Shown here: positions 15,821 through 25,621 of the stretch, in pieces | Numbering within the stretch: position 1 is the stretch's first letter | Layout: each line of letters opens with the position of its first letter | Assembly: GCF_019746665.1 (NCBI RefSeq) | Contig: NZ_JAIERS010000026.1 | Coordinates: 1-38,355, forward strand | DNA from: Sphingomonas sp. | GTDB lineage: Bacteria; Pseudomonadota; Alphaproteobacteria; Sphingomonadales; Sphingomonadaceae | DNA length: 38,355 bases | Direction: 5' to 3' | Notes under the pieces: generated by a model | What the model was told of the DNA's origin: nothing | Seen by the model: the letters and a program-made list of their open reading frames with translations, nothing else | Databases searched by the model: none | Made by a program: the position numbers and the translations under genes

Positions 15821-17038
15821 TCACCGGTCGCGCCGCCCCAACAGCCGCAGTCGCAGCGCGTTCAGCTTGATGAAGCCCGCCGCGTCGCGCTGATCATAGG
15901 CGCCCTGGTCGTCCTCGAACGTCACCACCTTTTCACTATAGAGCGAATGGGGCGACTTGCGGCCGATGATATACACGCCACCCTTGTAGAGCTTCAGCCG
16001 GACGGTGCCGCTGACTTTCTCCTGGCTGTAATCGATCGCCGCCTGCAGCATCTCGCGCTCGGGCGCGAACCAGAAGCCGTTATAGATCAGCTCGGCATAG
16101 CGCGGCATCAGCTCGTCCTTCAGATGCGCCGCGCCGCGATCGAGCGTCAGCTGCTCGATCCCGCGATGGGCGAGCGCGTAGATGGTGCCGCCGGGCGTCT
16201 CATACATGCCGCGCGACTTCATCCCGACGAAGCGATTCTCGACCAGATCAAGCCGGCCGATGCCGTGCTTGCGGCCCAGCTCGTTCAGCCGGGTAAGGAG
16301 CGTGGCGGGCGACAGCGCCTCGCCGTTCAGCGCCACGCCGTCACCCCGTTCGAAATCAATCGTGATGATTTCCGGGGCGTCGGGCGCATCCTCGGGATTC
16401 ACCGTGCGGGAGAAGACATAGTCGGGCACCTCCGCCCAGGGATCTTCCAGCACCTTTCCCTCGGACGAGGTATGGAGGAGGTTGGCGTCGGTGGAAAAGG
16501 GCGCCTCCCCGCGCTTGTCCTTGGCGACCGCGATCTGGTGCTTTTCCGCGAATTCGATCAGCCGGGTGCGGCTGGTGAGGTTCCATTCGCGCCACGGGGC
16601 GATCACCCGGATATCGGGGGCGAGCGCGTAATAGCTCAGCTCGAAGCGAACCTGATCGTTGCCCTTGCCGGTCGCGCCATGCGCCACCGCATCCGCGCCG
16701 ACCGCCTTTGCGATCTCGATCTGGCGCTTGGCGATCAGCGGCCGCGCGATCGAGGTGCCCAGCAGGTACAGCCCTTCGTACAGAGCATTGGCGCGCATCA
16801 TCGGGAAGACGAAGTCGCGCACGAATTCCTCGCGCAGATCGTCGATGAAGATGTGTTCGGGCTTCACCCCGGCGCGTAGCGCCTTCTCGCGCGCGGGCTC
16901 GAGCTCCTCGCCCTGGCCAAGATCGGCGGTGAAGGTGACGACCTCGCAGCCATATTCCTGCTGCAGCCACTTGAGGATCACGCTGGTGTCGAGGCCGCCC
17001 GAATAGGCAAGCACGACTCGCTTCACGGTATCGGACAT
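15821..17038 (-). CDS. argG: Argininosuccinate synthase
   Basis: The enzyme joins citrulline and aspartate with ATP in arginine synthesis. The 405-residue protein has the PP-loop AYSGGLDTS near its N-terminus, [13 protein letters not shown], and [13 protein letters not shown], all as in the family, and the usual length. The start is [15 protein letters not shown] at 17038, with AGGAG about 9 bases upstream. The reading frame stays open further upstream but lacks family similarity there. The gene is divergent from a flavin/iron-sulfur reductase. Confidence 0.97.
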   Translation of the reverse strand: MSDTVKRVVLAYSGGLDTSVILKWLQQEYGCEVVTFTADLGQGEELEPAREKALRAGVKPEHIFIDDLREEFVRDFVFPMMRANALYEGLYLLGTSIARPLIAKRQIEIAKAVGADAVAHGATGKGNDQVRFELSYYALAPDIRVIAPWREWNLTSRTRLIEFAEKHQIAVAKDKRGEAPFSTDANLLHTSSEGKVLEDPWAEVPDYVFSRTVNPEDAPDAPEIITIDFERGDGVALNGEALSPATLLTRLNELGRKHGIGRLDLVENRFVGMKSRGMYETPGGTIYALAHRGIEQLTLDRGAAHLKDELMPRYAELIYNGFWFAPEREMLQAAIDYSQEKVSGTVRLKLYKGGVYIIGRKSPHSLYSEKVVTFEDDQGAYDQRDAAGFIKLNALRLRLLGRRDR

Positions 17039-17206
17039 CGCGGGCTCCTGCTGGGAAAGCGGCGCGCTGTAAGGCGCGGGCGCGGTGGGTGCAAGTTGCC
17101 CTTTGCAGCTGGGGCTATAGCGTTCGTTACAGCGCCGCAACTTGCCGACAGACCGGTTGGCGCCCTGGCCCTATCCCGTGCGGCCTATCGATCGGGAGAC
17201 GTCGTG

Positions 17207-18328
17207 ATGCTGGACGAAATTCAGGCCCCTTCCAGCCGGTCCGATCTGCCGCCGGGCTGGCGCCCGTTCCGCATTGCCCGGGTAGAGGATGAGAGCAGCG
17301 TCATCCGCTCCTTTTATCTGGAGCCCGCCGATGGCGGCGCGCTCGAACCGGCGGGGGCGGGGCAGCATCTGCCGATCCGTCTGACCATTCCCGGCAATGG
17401 CGATCCGGTGATCCGTACCTACACGATTTCCTGCGCCCCGGTCGCCGGCCATTACCGACTGAGCGTGCGCAAGCTGGGCGTGGCCTCCACCTATCTGCAT
17501 GAACTGGCGGCCCCTGGGACGATCATCGGCGCCAAGCCTCCGGCGGGGGATTTCATCATCGACGATCAGGCGCAGCACCCGGCGGTACTGGTCGCGGCGG
17601 GGGTGGGGATCACGCCCCTCCTCGCGATGCTCAGCCATCTCGTCGCGGGCGAGGGGGCGGGGCGGCCGATGCGGCCGGTGACCTTGTTCTACGCCGCGCG
17701 CTCGATCGAGGAGCGCGGGTTCGATGCCGAACTGGCGGCGCTGGCCGCACGCGCGGGCGGGAAACTGCGCCTGGTGCGCGTCCTCCAGCTCACCGATGGA
17801 GCGGAAGCCGGGCGCGATTATGAGGAGAGTGGCTTCCTGCGGGGCGAGCTGTTCCCACGTTATCTCGGCTTTGGCCGGCACGATTTCTATCTGTGCGGCC
17901 CGCCGCCGTTCATGCAGGCGGTCTATTGCGCGTTGCGTGGGCTGGGGGTAGCGGACAGCGCGATCCATGCCGAGGCGTTCGGCCCGGCCTCGCTCGCCCG
18001 CACCGGCGACGCCCCGGCGCCATCCGCCGCGCGCCCTGTCGGGGCGACGAGCGACGAACTGGTGACGTTCAATCCCACGGGGACGCAGGCGCACTGGAAG
18101 CCGGGCGACGGCAGCTTGCTCGAACTCGCCGAGGCGGCGGGGCTGAAGCCCGACTATGGCTGCCGCGAGGGCGCGTGCGGCGCGTGCAAGTGCAAGCTGG
18201 TCGCCGGGCAGGTCGCCTATTTCCGCGAAACCAGCGCGGCCCACGGCCCTGATGAGGTGCTGATCTGCAGCGCCGTCCCTGCTTCGCGCGGGGTGGGGGA
18301 CCCAGCGGTGGTGCTGGCGCTCGGTTGA
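17207..18328 (+). CDS. FAD-binding oxidoreductase with C-terminal 2Fe-2S ferredoxin domain
   Basis: The 373-residue protein has an FNR-like module: FAD-binding RTYTIS, then the NAD(P)-binding LVAAGVGITPLLAML and FYLCGPPPFMQAV. The C-terminal plant-type ferredoxin domain has ligands C319-x4-C324-x2-C327-x26-C354. Such fusions move electrons from NAD(P)H to a partner oxygenase or haem protein. In relatives this module is often fused to a MOSC or PNPOx domain, which is absent here. The ATG at 17207 follows GGGAG at 17194-17198; the open frame reaches back to 17096 without family similarity. The electron acceptor is not evident from neighbours. Confidence 0.87.
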   Translation: MLDEIQAPSSRSDLPPGWRPFRIARVEDESSVIRSFYLEPADGGALEPAGAGQHLPIRLTIPGNGDPVIRTYTISCAPVAGHYRLSVRKLGVASTYLHELAAPGTIIGAKPPAGDFIIDDQAQHPAVLVAAGVGITPLLAMLSHLVAGEGAGRPMRPVTLFYAARSIEERGFDAELAALAARAGGKLRLVRVLQLTDGAEAGRDYEESGFLRGELFPRYLGFGRHDFYLCGPPPFMQAVYCALRGLGVADSAIHAEAFGPASLARTGDAPAPSAARPVGATSDELVTFNPTGTQAHWKPGDGSLLELAEAAGLKPDYGCREGACGACKCKLVAGQVAYFRETSAAHGPDEVLICSAVPASRGVGDPAVVLALG

Positions 18329-18569
18329 ATGCTTCACCTGATCGTGACCTCGTCTTAACCGGAGAATGTCCTAGCTACCTCCACTCGAAGTTTCGCGCCT
18401 AACCGGCGGTCGGGGCGGCTGATCGACTTGCGGTTTAATGTAGGGCGAGACGATCGAGCACCTTCCCATCACATTGCGGCACGTTAATTCAGCGTTACAT
18501 GGAAAATTGGCACTCCCCATAGATTGGTCGTTTCGCTAACAACGCGACAACTGAGCTTTAGGGGGAACA

Positions 18570-20306
18570 ATGACTGGTCGGATCGCCGCCGTGCTATGCG
18601 CGACGACGCTGGGGTTTGGTGCGATCGGCGTCTCGCCGGTTGGCGCGCAGGTACGTGGCAGCTTGCCGTCGCGTGAGCAGGTGGAGGGGCCAAAGGTCAC
18701 CCCCGAGGCGCCGACGAGCAACGCCCGTGTCCAAGACCAAACCAGCCGTAGCGCGCCCTGTGCTTTCGCCGATTCGGCGCTCGCCATTTCACTCGATCGC
18801 GTGCGGTTTGCGGGGGCCGATGGCGCTGCTTTGCCCGCCGAGTTGCAAGAAGTCCTTGCGGCGGTGAAGCCGCAGGCCGGCGCGCATAAGCTCGCCTATC
18901 TCTGCACGCTGCGCGACGAGGCCTCGGCGCTGCTGGCGGAGCGTGGCTATGTGGCCGCGGTCAGCATCCCGCCGCAGGAGATCAATGCCGGCGAAGCGGT
19001 GCTGACGGTGGTGGCGCCGCGATTCGGCGAGATTCGCGTGCAGGGTTCGGCGGGACGCGCGCAGGCGTTGCTTCAGGCGCGCCTTGATCGGCTGAAGAGC
19101 CTCGCGGTTCTCAACGTCCGCGAGATCGAACGCCAACTGCTGCTGGCGAACGACGTTCCGGGGCTGGAAGTGGTGATGGCGATTCGTGCCGGCACCACCC
19201 CGGGCACGGTCGACGGCGATGTCGTCGTCCGTCATGCCCCATTCCAGGTGACGGCGGCGATCGATAATTTCGGGTCGCGCGCGCTGGGCCGGGAGAGCGG
19301 TACGCTGCGCGCCGATTATTTCGGCCTCTTCGGCTGGGGCGACCGCACCTATATCGGCGGCACCACTACCTTCGACATTGACCGCCAGCAGACGATCCAG
19401 GCCGGCCATTCGATTCAGACGCTGGGCGGCAGCACGATCGGCGTGCGCGGCACCTATGTCTGGTCGCGCCCGCTGGTCGCCGCCGGCCTCAATCTGGATG
19501 CGCGCTCCTATGTCTTCGGGATCGAGGCGGCGACCCCGCTGGTCCGCCGCGTCGACACCCGGGCCGATGTCGCGCTGGGGTTCGACGTGATCGACCAGAG
19601 TGTCGATCTGAGCGCACTCGGCTTCCGCTTCCCGATCACGCGCGACCGGCTGCGGGTCTTCTACCTGCGCGGCTCCGCGCAGTTCCGGGGCGCGCAGATG
19701 TCCGGTTGGGATCGCTACGGCGTCACCCTGAACGCCGAAATCCGCCAGGGGGTAGATGTCGGCGGCGCCACGCCGGTCAATTTCCTGCGAGCGGACGGCG
19801 CCGGGTCGAGCCGTTTCGACGGCAACGCCGCGCAGACCGTGATCCGAGGTGGCTCCGAAGGCTTCTTCGCCTTCAACCGCTGGTTCCAGATTGCGGCCTC
19901 TTTGCAGGGCCAATGGGCGAGTGGGGCGCTGCTTTCGTACGAGGAATTCTTCGTTGGCAACCTGACGCTCGGCCGGGGCTTCGATCCGGGCATCACCGGC
20001 GGCGACAATGCGATCGGCGGGCGGATCGAGCCGCGCTTCACACTGCCCGTCGCGCGCCGCGCCACCGCCCAGCTGTTCGGCTTCTACGAGGCAGTGCGCA
20101 TATGGAACTATGATCTGGGGGCGACCGAGGACGACCGATCGCTGCGCAGCTGGGGCTTCGGCGCGCGGGCGACGATCAGCGGCGCCTTGTCGATGCAGGC
20201 GCTCTACGCGCGGCCGGAAAACCCCGAGCTCGCCTTCCCCGGCGCGACCCGCGCCCGCGATCGCTTCCTGTTCCAGATCACCTACCAATTCACCCCGCGC
20301 CGCTGA
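18570..20306 (+). CDS. Two-partner secretion transporter (TpsB, ShlB/FhaC/HecB family)
   Basis: TpsB proteins are Omp85-superfamily barrels that export one TpsA partner across the outer membrane. The 578-residue product has a signal peptide (ends VGAQ), a linker, two POTRA domains (about residues 70-225, including RGYVAAVSIPPQEI and FGEIRVQG), then a beta barrel. The barrel contains the lid-loop motif region LTLGRGFDPG, matching the VRGY/LRGF motif of loop 6, and ends in an aromatic-rich strand (FLFQITYQF). AGGGGGAACA precedes the ATG. The tpsA gene follows after 26 bases, so this is a tpsBA operon. Confidence 0.93.
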   Translation: MTGRIAAVLCATTLGFGAIGVSPVGAQVRGSLPSREQVEGPKVTPEAPTSNARVQDQTSRSAPCAFADSALAISLDRVRFAGADGAALPAELQEVLAAVKPQAGAHKLAYLCTLRDEASALLAERGYVAAVSIPPQEINAGEAVLTVVAPRFGEIRVQGSAGRAQALLQARLDRLKSLAVLNVREIERQLLLANDVPGLEVVMAIRAGTTPGTVDGDVVVRHAPFQVTAAIDNFGSRALGRESGTLRADYFGLFGWGDRTYIGGTTTFDIDRQQTIQAGHSIQTLGGSTIGVRGTYVWSRPLVAAGLNLDARSYVFGIEAATPLVRRVDTRADVALGFDVIDQSVDLSALGFRFPITRDRLRVFYLRGSAQFRGAQMSGWDRYGVTLNAEIRQGVDVGGATPVNFLRADGAGSSRFDGNAAQTVIRGGSEGFFAFNRWFQIAASLQGQWASGALLSYEEFFVGNLTLGRGFDPGITGGDNAIGGRIEPRFTLPVARRATAQLFGFYEAVRIWNYDLGATEDDRSLRSWGFGARATISGALSMQALYARPENPELAFPGATRARDRFLFQITYQFTPRR

Positions 20307-20332
20307 AAAACAGATCCGTCGGAGAGATTGCC

Positions 20333-23300
20333 ATGACCACCCGTTCGCTGCTCCGCCTCGCGCTGATCGCCTCCACCGCCACCGCCGCGCTCGCCGCGAT
20401 GCCGGCGGCGGCGCAGAATTTGCCCGATACCGGGAACGTCACCGTCGTCACGCGCGGGCTAGGGGGCACGCCGGGGCCGACGACGCCGACGTTCAACACC
20501 GTAACGCTGCCCGCCGCGGCGCAGCCGACGCTACAGATCGGCCTGCGGGACAATCGCACGATCCTCACCTGGCGCGGGACGGGCTTTGATATCGGTCCGC
20601 TGTTCGGCGTGAGCTTCACCGATGCCCGCGCGACCACCGGGGTCACCAACCGCACCGCGAACATCGCCGTGCTCAACCGCGACTTGTCGGGCAGCGCGAG
20701 CAACATTCGCGGCTTTCTGAACGCCAGCAGCAATATCGCGGTGTTCGTGATCAACCCGAGCGGGATCAATTTCGGCGGCCCGGCGGATGCTAACATCAGC
20801 GTCGGCTCGCTGATCGCCAGCACGAGCGATCTGAGCGACGATAATGACTTCCTCAACGCGCTGTCGGCGCTGCGTTTCAGCCGATCTGGCACCGGCGGCA
20901 TCGACAGCGCGGGCTTGGGGATCACCGCCAACGGCACCAACGCAACCGGCGATGGCGGCCGGGTTGGCGACGTGGTGCTCATCGGGCAGCAGATCCGCAA
21001 CCAGCAGTCGTTCACCGGCGTTAATGTGAATGCGCCCAACGGCGATGTCGCGATGCTGGCCGCGAGCGACGTTACGGTGCAATTCGCGCCCGGCAGCCCG
21101 CTGGCCTTCACCATCACCCGCGGCACCTCGTCGACGACCGCCAATCCGCTGTCGCTGGGGCAGGCGATCAATGCGCGTAACGTCACGCTCGGCCTGTTCA
21201 GTTCGGGCGGCGGCCCTGGCTTCCCGCTGTCGATGCTCGTCACGGGGACCATCACTGCGACCGGCGCCAGCATCACCGATCGCGGCGTGGTCCTTGTCGC
21301 CGATGCCGCCGCGCCGGGCGTGACGCTGGCGAGCACGCCGAACAACCTGACCGGGCAGATTGGCAATCGGAGCTCGATCAATATTCAGAACGCGGTCAAC
21401 AGCGCTGCCGACCTCTATTTCGCCACGGGTTCGGGTGCCTTCGGCGTCAATGGCTTGTCCCGGTTCACGCCGCAGTTTGGCGGGGCGACCACCGACGGCA
21501 GCTTCACCGCCGCGCGTCTGTTGCGCATTGACGGTGGCGCCTTCGTGGGCGCCAACAACCAGAACGTCATCCGCGGCGGATCGCTGCAGTTCAACACCGG
21601 CGTGAACACCAGCGCCCTCGTTCAGGCGACCAATGGCGACGTCGTGTTTGGCGCGCCGACGGCAGCATTCGCGTTCGGCAACTCCCTGACCGCGACCGGC
21701 AACATCACCGGGTCTTTCTCGACCCTGAACGTAACCGGGACGGGGAACGCGAACGTTTTCGCCGGTGGCCTCGTCAATCTGACGGGCTTCGTCACGATCA
21801 GCGGACCTAACATCTCCGGCCTCGTGGCCAACGGTTCGGTGACGATCAACGGGCCCGTCTCCGGTTCGCGGATCGAATCGACCGGCGGCGGTGTCACGCT
21901 GCGCGGCAACAGCGTGTTCCTGAACAGCCTTCAGGCGCGCGGTGCGATCGACGTCACCAGTACCTTGGGTAACATCCGCATCGGCCAGATTATCGGATCG
22001 AGCAGCGTGGCATTGGCCGCCCCCACCGCAAGCAGCGATGGCTTGATACAGTTCGACTCGCTGACCGGCGGCGATGTGACGATCGCAGGTTTTGGAGTCT
22101 CAGGCACTAATGGCAATTTCGCCAATGCTGGGCGCATCAGCGCCGGCAGCCTGGCGATGAACTTGAACACGACGATCGGTACCGCGCAATTGGGCGACGT
22201 CGTCGCAGCCCGCGGGGTTCAGCTGACGGCGGCATCGATCAATGCGGTCACGCTGCAGGCTTTGGGCGGCGACGTATCGTTGACCGCGTCGCGGTCGGTA
22301 GCAGTCAGCTCGAGCGTCAATGCAAGCGGTGGGATCACCGTTGCGGGTGGGGCAATCAACCCGTCTACGATCACCCTGAACAACGTGACGAGTGGTACCG
22401 GCAACGTCAGCATCAGTTCAATAGGCACGAACGCCGCGACAATTCTGCTCAATAACGTGCAGTCCGGGCGCGATCTGCTGGTGCAGACTTCCGCGCCGTT
22501 TGGACGAGTCACGCTTCAGAACGGCTTTAACGTGGCAGGCGCCGCCACGCTCAGCGCGATCGGCGGAACAATTGAATTTGGCAACTCGACTAACAATGTT
22601 TTCTCTTACCGTGCCAATGGCCAACTGAGCATCACCGCAGGCTCCATTAACACGCTCAACACCGCGACGCCGATCACCCTGATGGCCAATGCCGCGGGCA
22701 GCACGGTCAACCCTGCGACACTTGACCTTTACGTGGGCGCCGGCGGGCCAGGCTTCTTGTCGCTCGCCACCAACACTGTGCTGATGGGCGGACCCGCGCG
22801 TCAATCCGACGTGCGCGTGCGCGTGGACAACGGCTCTATCCCGCTTACCTTCGGCGCGTTGAGCGCGCGTGCGCTGCTGGGCGCGGTTGGGGCTAACGCC
22901 GCCTTCGCCCCGGGCCTGATAACGACCGGCCCGATCACCACCGGCGGCGCCTGGACCTTGACCAACGGGCTCGTCCTAGGCGGGCAATCGCTCTCGCTGA
23001 ACAACATCACCGTGACCAACGGGAACATTAACCTGCGTGCTGCTGGCACGGGCTTCAACCCGGGGCTGACGCTTAACAGCACCCTCAATGCCTCGGGCGA
23101 TCTGATCGCGCGTACCGACGCCGGCCCGCTGATCCTGGGCGCGAACGCCCGGTTGACCGGCACCACCGTTTCGCTCGCGACGCCGGCCAATTTCATCAAC
23201 CAGACGACGATCGGCACCTCGCCGATCACCGGGCGCTGGGCGATCTATGCGGCGGCGCCGACGGGCAACAACTTCGGCAACGGCAACCTCTTCTCGAACA

Positions 23301-25576
23301 ACACCGCGATCTGGAACGGCACGATCGATACGCGCCCAATCGCGGGTCTCACCGGCAACCGTTATGTCTTCGCCTTCCGCCCGACGCTCACCGTCGCGCC
23401 CAGCAATTTCAGCAAGGTGTATGGCACCGATCTCACCGGGGCGGGGGCGGCGATTCCGTTCACCGTCACCGGCCTGATGCCTGGCCTGCCGACGGCCTTC
23501 CTGGCCGACACCCAGGCGACCGCGCTCAGCGGCGCGCCGGCGTTCACCTCGGCGGGCTTCGCGACCCGTGCCAGCGTCGCCGGTGGCCCCTACGCGGTCA
23601 CCACCGCGCTCGGCACGCTCAACAGCCCAAGCGGCTATGCGATCGCACTCGGTGCGCCGGCGCAGCTGACCGTGACGCCGCGCGCGCTAACCGGCACGGC
23701 GATCGCCGACAGCAAGACCTATGACGGCACCACCGCCGGCACCGGCCGCGTGACGCTGAACGGGGTGGTTGCCGGCGATACCGTGGGCACGGCCGGCACC
23801 ACCTTCACCTTCGCCGATAAGAATGCCGGGCTCGGCAAGACGGTGACGGTCGCGGGTACGACGCTCACCGGGGCTGACGCGGGCAATTATACCCTCACCG
23901 TGCCGGCAAGCGTGCTGGCCGACATCCTGCCGCGCCTGATCACCGCCGGCGTCGTGGTGCGGCCCAAGGTTTACGACGGCAATACCACCGCGAACACCGT
24001 CACCACGCTGGAGGGTGTGATCGCCGGGGACGATGTCGGTACGACCGGCACCGTCGGTGTCTATGACAACAAGAATGCCGGCACCGACAAGCTGGTGACG
24101 ATCAGCGGCATCACGCTCACCGGCGCGGACGCGGGCAATTACACGCTGCAATTCGCCGGTTCGGTGTTCGGTGATATTCTCCGGGCGGCGCTTACCGCCA
24201 ACGTCGTGGTCAACAACAAGACCTATGACGGCAACCGTAACGCGACCGGCACGGTGACGCTGAACGGCGTTGTTGCCGGCGATCAGGTTGGCACGAGCGG
24301 CGCGATCTTCACCTTCAGCGACAAGAATGCCGGCACGGGCAAGACCGTGACGATCAGCGGCACGACGCTTACCGGGGCGGACGCGGGCAACTATACGCTC
24401 GCCGTGCCGGCGACCGCCTTCGCCGATATTCTGCGCGCCGCGCTCACCGCCAGCGTCCGGGTCAACAACAAGACCTATGATGGTAACCGCAACGCGACCG
24501 GCACGGTGACGCTGAACGGCGTTGTCGCAGGCGACCAGGTGGCCACGACTGGCACCAGCTTCACCTTCAGTGACAAGAACGCCGGCACCGGCAAGACCGT
24601 GTCAGTTACCGGCACCGCGCTTACTGGCGCCGACGCGGGCAACTACACGCTCACCGTCCCCGCGACCGCGCTCGCCGACATTCTCCGGGCGGCGCTCACC
24701 GCCAGTGTGTCGGTCAACAACAAGACCTATGACGGCAACCGCAACGCGACCGGCACGGTGACGTTGAACGGCGTTGTCGCAGGCGATCAGGTGGCCACGA
24801 CTGGCACCAGCTTCACCTTCAGTGACAAGAACGCCGGCACCGGCAAGACCGTCTCGGTTACCGGCACCGCGCTTACTGGCGCCGATGCGGGCAACTACAC
24901 GCTCACCGTGCCCGCGACCGCGCTCGCCGACATTCTCCGGGCGGCGCTCACCGCGAACGTGACGGTCAATGCGAAAACATATGACGGCACGCGCACCGGC
25001 AGTGGCACGGTCACGCTGAACGGCGTCGTCGCGGGCGATCAGGTCGGAACCGCTGGCACCGGCTTCACCTTCGCCAGCGCCAACGCCGGCGCCGGAATCA
25101 GCGTCGCGGTGAACGGCACGACGCTCACCGGCGCGGATGCGGGCAACTACACGCTGAACATTCCGGCGACCGTGCTCGGAACGATTAACCGGCGCGCGAT
25201 CACCATCACCGCGGACAGCCTGAGCAAGCCGCAGGGCAGTGCCGATCCGGTGCTGAGCTATCGCCTGACGAGCGGCAGCTTGGTCGCGGGCGACGTGCTG
25301 ACCGGCGCGCTTACCCGCTCGACAGGGGAGATTCCGGGCAATTATTCGATTTTGCTCGGCTCGCTCGCGGCAAGCACCAACTACACGCTCAGCTTCGTGC
25401 CCGGCACTTTCACGATCACTCGGGTGGGCAACACCCCGCAGCAGCAGTTCCAGTCGCTGCAGGGTATCACCTTGCCCAACGTCATCAATGTGCCGGCGGT
25501 TGATGCCCCGCCGGTCTTGAACCTTCCGACGCTCGATCTGTGTGCTGGCACGGCGAACTGCCAGCCGGCGCAGTAA
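20333..25576 (+). CDS. TpsA exoprotein (filamentous haemagglutinin-like) with YDG/MBG repeats
   Basis: The 1747-residue protein is the predicted substrate of the TpsB just upstream. A signal peptide (ends MPAAAQ) leads to a TPS secretion domain with the conserved NPSGI motif (residues 141-145). A long Asn/Thr/Ser-rich beta-helix follows to about residue 1000. Next come an MBG-like domain (from about 1020), six tandem 84-residue YDG units (about 1118-1621), a second MBG-like domain and a short tail. The only cysteines in the whole protein are C1737 and C1743 in LCAGTANCQPAQ at the end. The architecture is that of a surface adhesin or biofilm matrix protein. GGAGAG precedes the ATG. Confidence 0.92.
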   Translation: MTTRSLLRLALIASTATAALAAMPAAAQNLPDTGNVTVVTRGLGGTPGPTTPTFNTVTLPAAAQPTLQIGLRDNRTILTWRGTGFDIGPLFGVSFTDARATTGVTNRTANIAVLNRDLSGSASNIRGFLNASSNIAVFVINPSGINFGGPADANISVGSLIASTSDLSDDNDFLNALSALRFSRSGTGGIDSAGLGITANGTNATGDGGRVGDVVLIGQQIRNQQSFTGVNVNAPNGDVAMLAASDVTVQFAPGSPLAFTITRGTSSTTANPLSLGQAINARNVTLGLFSSGGGPGFPLSMLVTGTITATGASITDRGVVLVADAAAPGVTLASTPNNLTGQIGNRSSINIQNAVNSAADLYFATGSGAFGVNGLSRFTPQFGGATTDGSFTAARLLRIDGGAFVGANNQNVIRGGSLQFNTGVNTSALVQATNGDVVFGAPTAAFAFGNSLTATGNITGSFSTLNVTGTGNANVFAGGLVNLTGFVTISGPNISGLVANGSVTINGPVSGSRIESTGGGVTLRGNSVFLNSLQARGAIDVTSTLGNIRIGQIIGSSSVALAAPTASSDGLIQFDSLTGGDVTIAGFGVSGTNGNFANAGRISAGSLAMNLNTTIGTAQLGDVVAARGVQLTAASINAVTLQALGGDVSLTASRSVAVSSSVNASGGITVAGGAINPSTITLNNVTSGTGNVSISSIGTNAATILLNNVQSGRDLLVQTSAPFGRVTLQNGFNVAGAATLSAIGGTIEFGNSTNNVFSYRANGQLSITAGSINTLNTATPITLMANAAGSTVNPATLDLYVGAGGPGFLSLATNTVLMGGPARQSDVRVRVDNGSIPLTFGALSARALLGAVGANAAFAPGLITTGPITTGGAWTLTNGLVLGGQSLSLNNITVTNGNINLRAAGTGFNPGLTLNSTLNASGDLIARTDAGPLILGANARLTGTTVSLATPANFINQTTIGTSPITGRWAIYAAAPTGNNFGNGNLFSNNTAIWNGTIDTRPIAGLTGNRYVFAFRPTLTVAPSNFSKVYGTDLTGAGAAIPFTVTGLMPGLPTAFLADTQATALSGAPAFTSAGFATRASVAGGPYAVTTALGTLNSPSGYAIALGAPAQLTVTPRALTGTAIADSKTYDGTTAGTGRVTLNGVVAGDTVGTAGTTFTFADKNAGLGKTVTVAGTTLTGADAGNYTLTVPASVLADILPRLITAGVVVRPKVYDGNTTANTVTTLEGVIAGDDVGTTGTVGVYDNKNAGTDKLVTISGITLTGADAGNYTLQFAGSVFGDILRAALTANVVVNNKTYDGNRNATGTVTLNGVVAGDQVGTSGAIFTFSDKNAGTGKTVTISGTTLTGADAGNYTLAVPATAFADILRAALTASVRVNNKTYDGNRNATGTVTLNGVVAGDQVATTGTSFTFSDKNAGTGKTVSVTGTALTGADAGNYTLTVPATALADILRAALTASVSVNNKTYDGNRNATGTVTLNGVVAGDQVATTGTSFTFSDKNAGTGKTVSVTGTALTGADAGNYTLTVPATALADILRAALTANVTVNAKTYDGTRTGSGTVTLNGVVAGDQVGTAGTGFTFASANAGAGISVAVNGTTLTGADAGNYTLNIPATVLGTINRRAITITADSLSKPQGSADPVLSYRLTSGSLVAGDVLTGALTRSTGEIPGNYSILLGSLAASTNYTLSFVPGTFTITRVGNTPQQQFQSLQGITLPNVINVPAVDAPPVLNLPTLDLCAGTANCQPAQ
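23684..25195 (+). repeat. Six tandem 252-bp repeats inside tpsA
   Basis: Units start at 23684, 23936, 24188, 24440, 24692 and 24944. Each encodes 84 residues with KTYDG or KVYDG, GVVAGD or GVIAGD, and LTGADAGNYTL. Units 4 and 5 differ at only about 12 of 252 bases by my count and at a single residue (Arg to Ser at unit position 7). Units 1, 2 and 6 are more diverged. The array should be prone to copy-number change. Confidence 0.95.
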
Positions 25577-25585
25577 ACACGACTC

Positions 25586-25619
25586 CCCCGGCGCGCTCGC
25601 TATACCGAGCGCGCCGGGG
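25586..25619. terminator. Bidirectional hairpin between tpsA and cfa
   Basis: A perfect 14-bp inverted repeat (CCCCGGCGCGCTCG and its complement) surrounds a 6-base loop. It sits between two convergent stop codons. There is no real T-run, so termination is inferred from stem strength and position. Confidence 0.7.
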
Positions 25620-25621
25620 TA

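Noticed and set aside
18329..18569. Possible regulatory RNA or riboswitch upstream of tpsB
   Set aside because: The 240-base gap has an AT-richer part and a good ribosome site, but no riboswitch-like fold or clear promoter could be identified by eye.
23684..25195. Evenly spaced repeats considered as a CRISPR-like array
   Set aside because: The 252-bp units are contiguous, lie in one reading frame and encode similar protein domains; there are no spacers.
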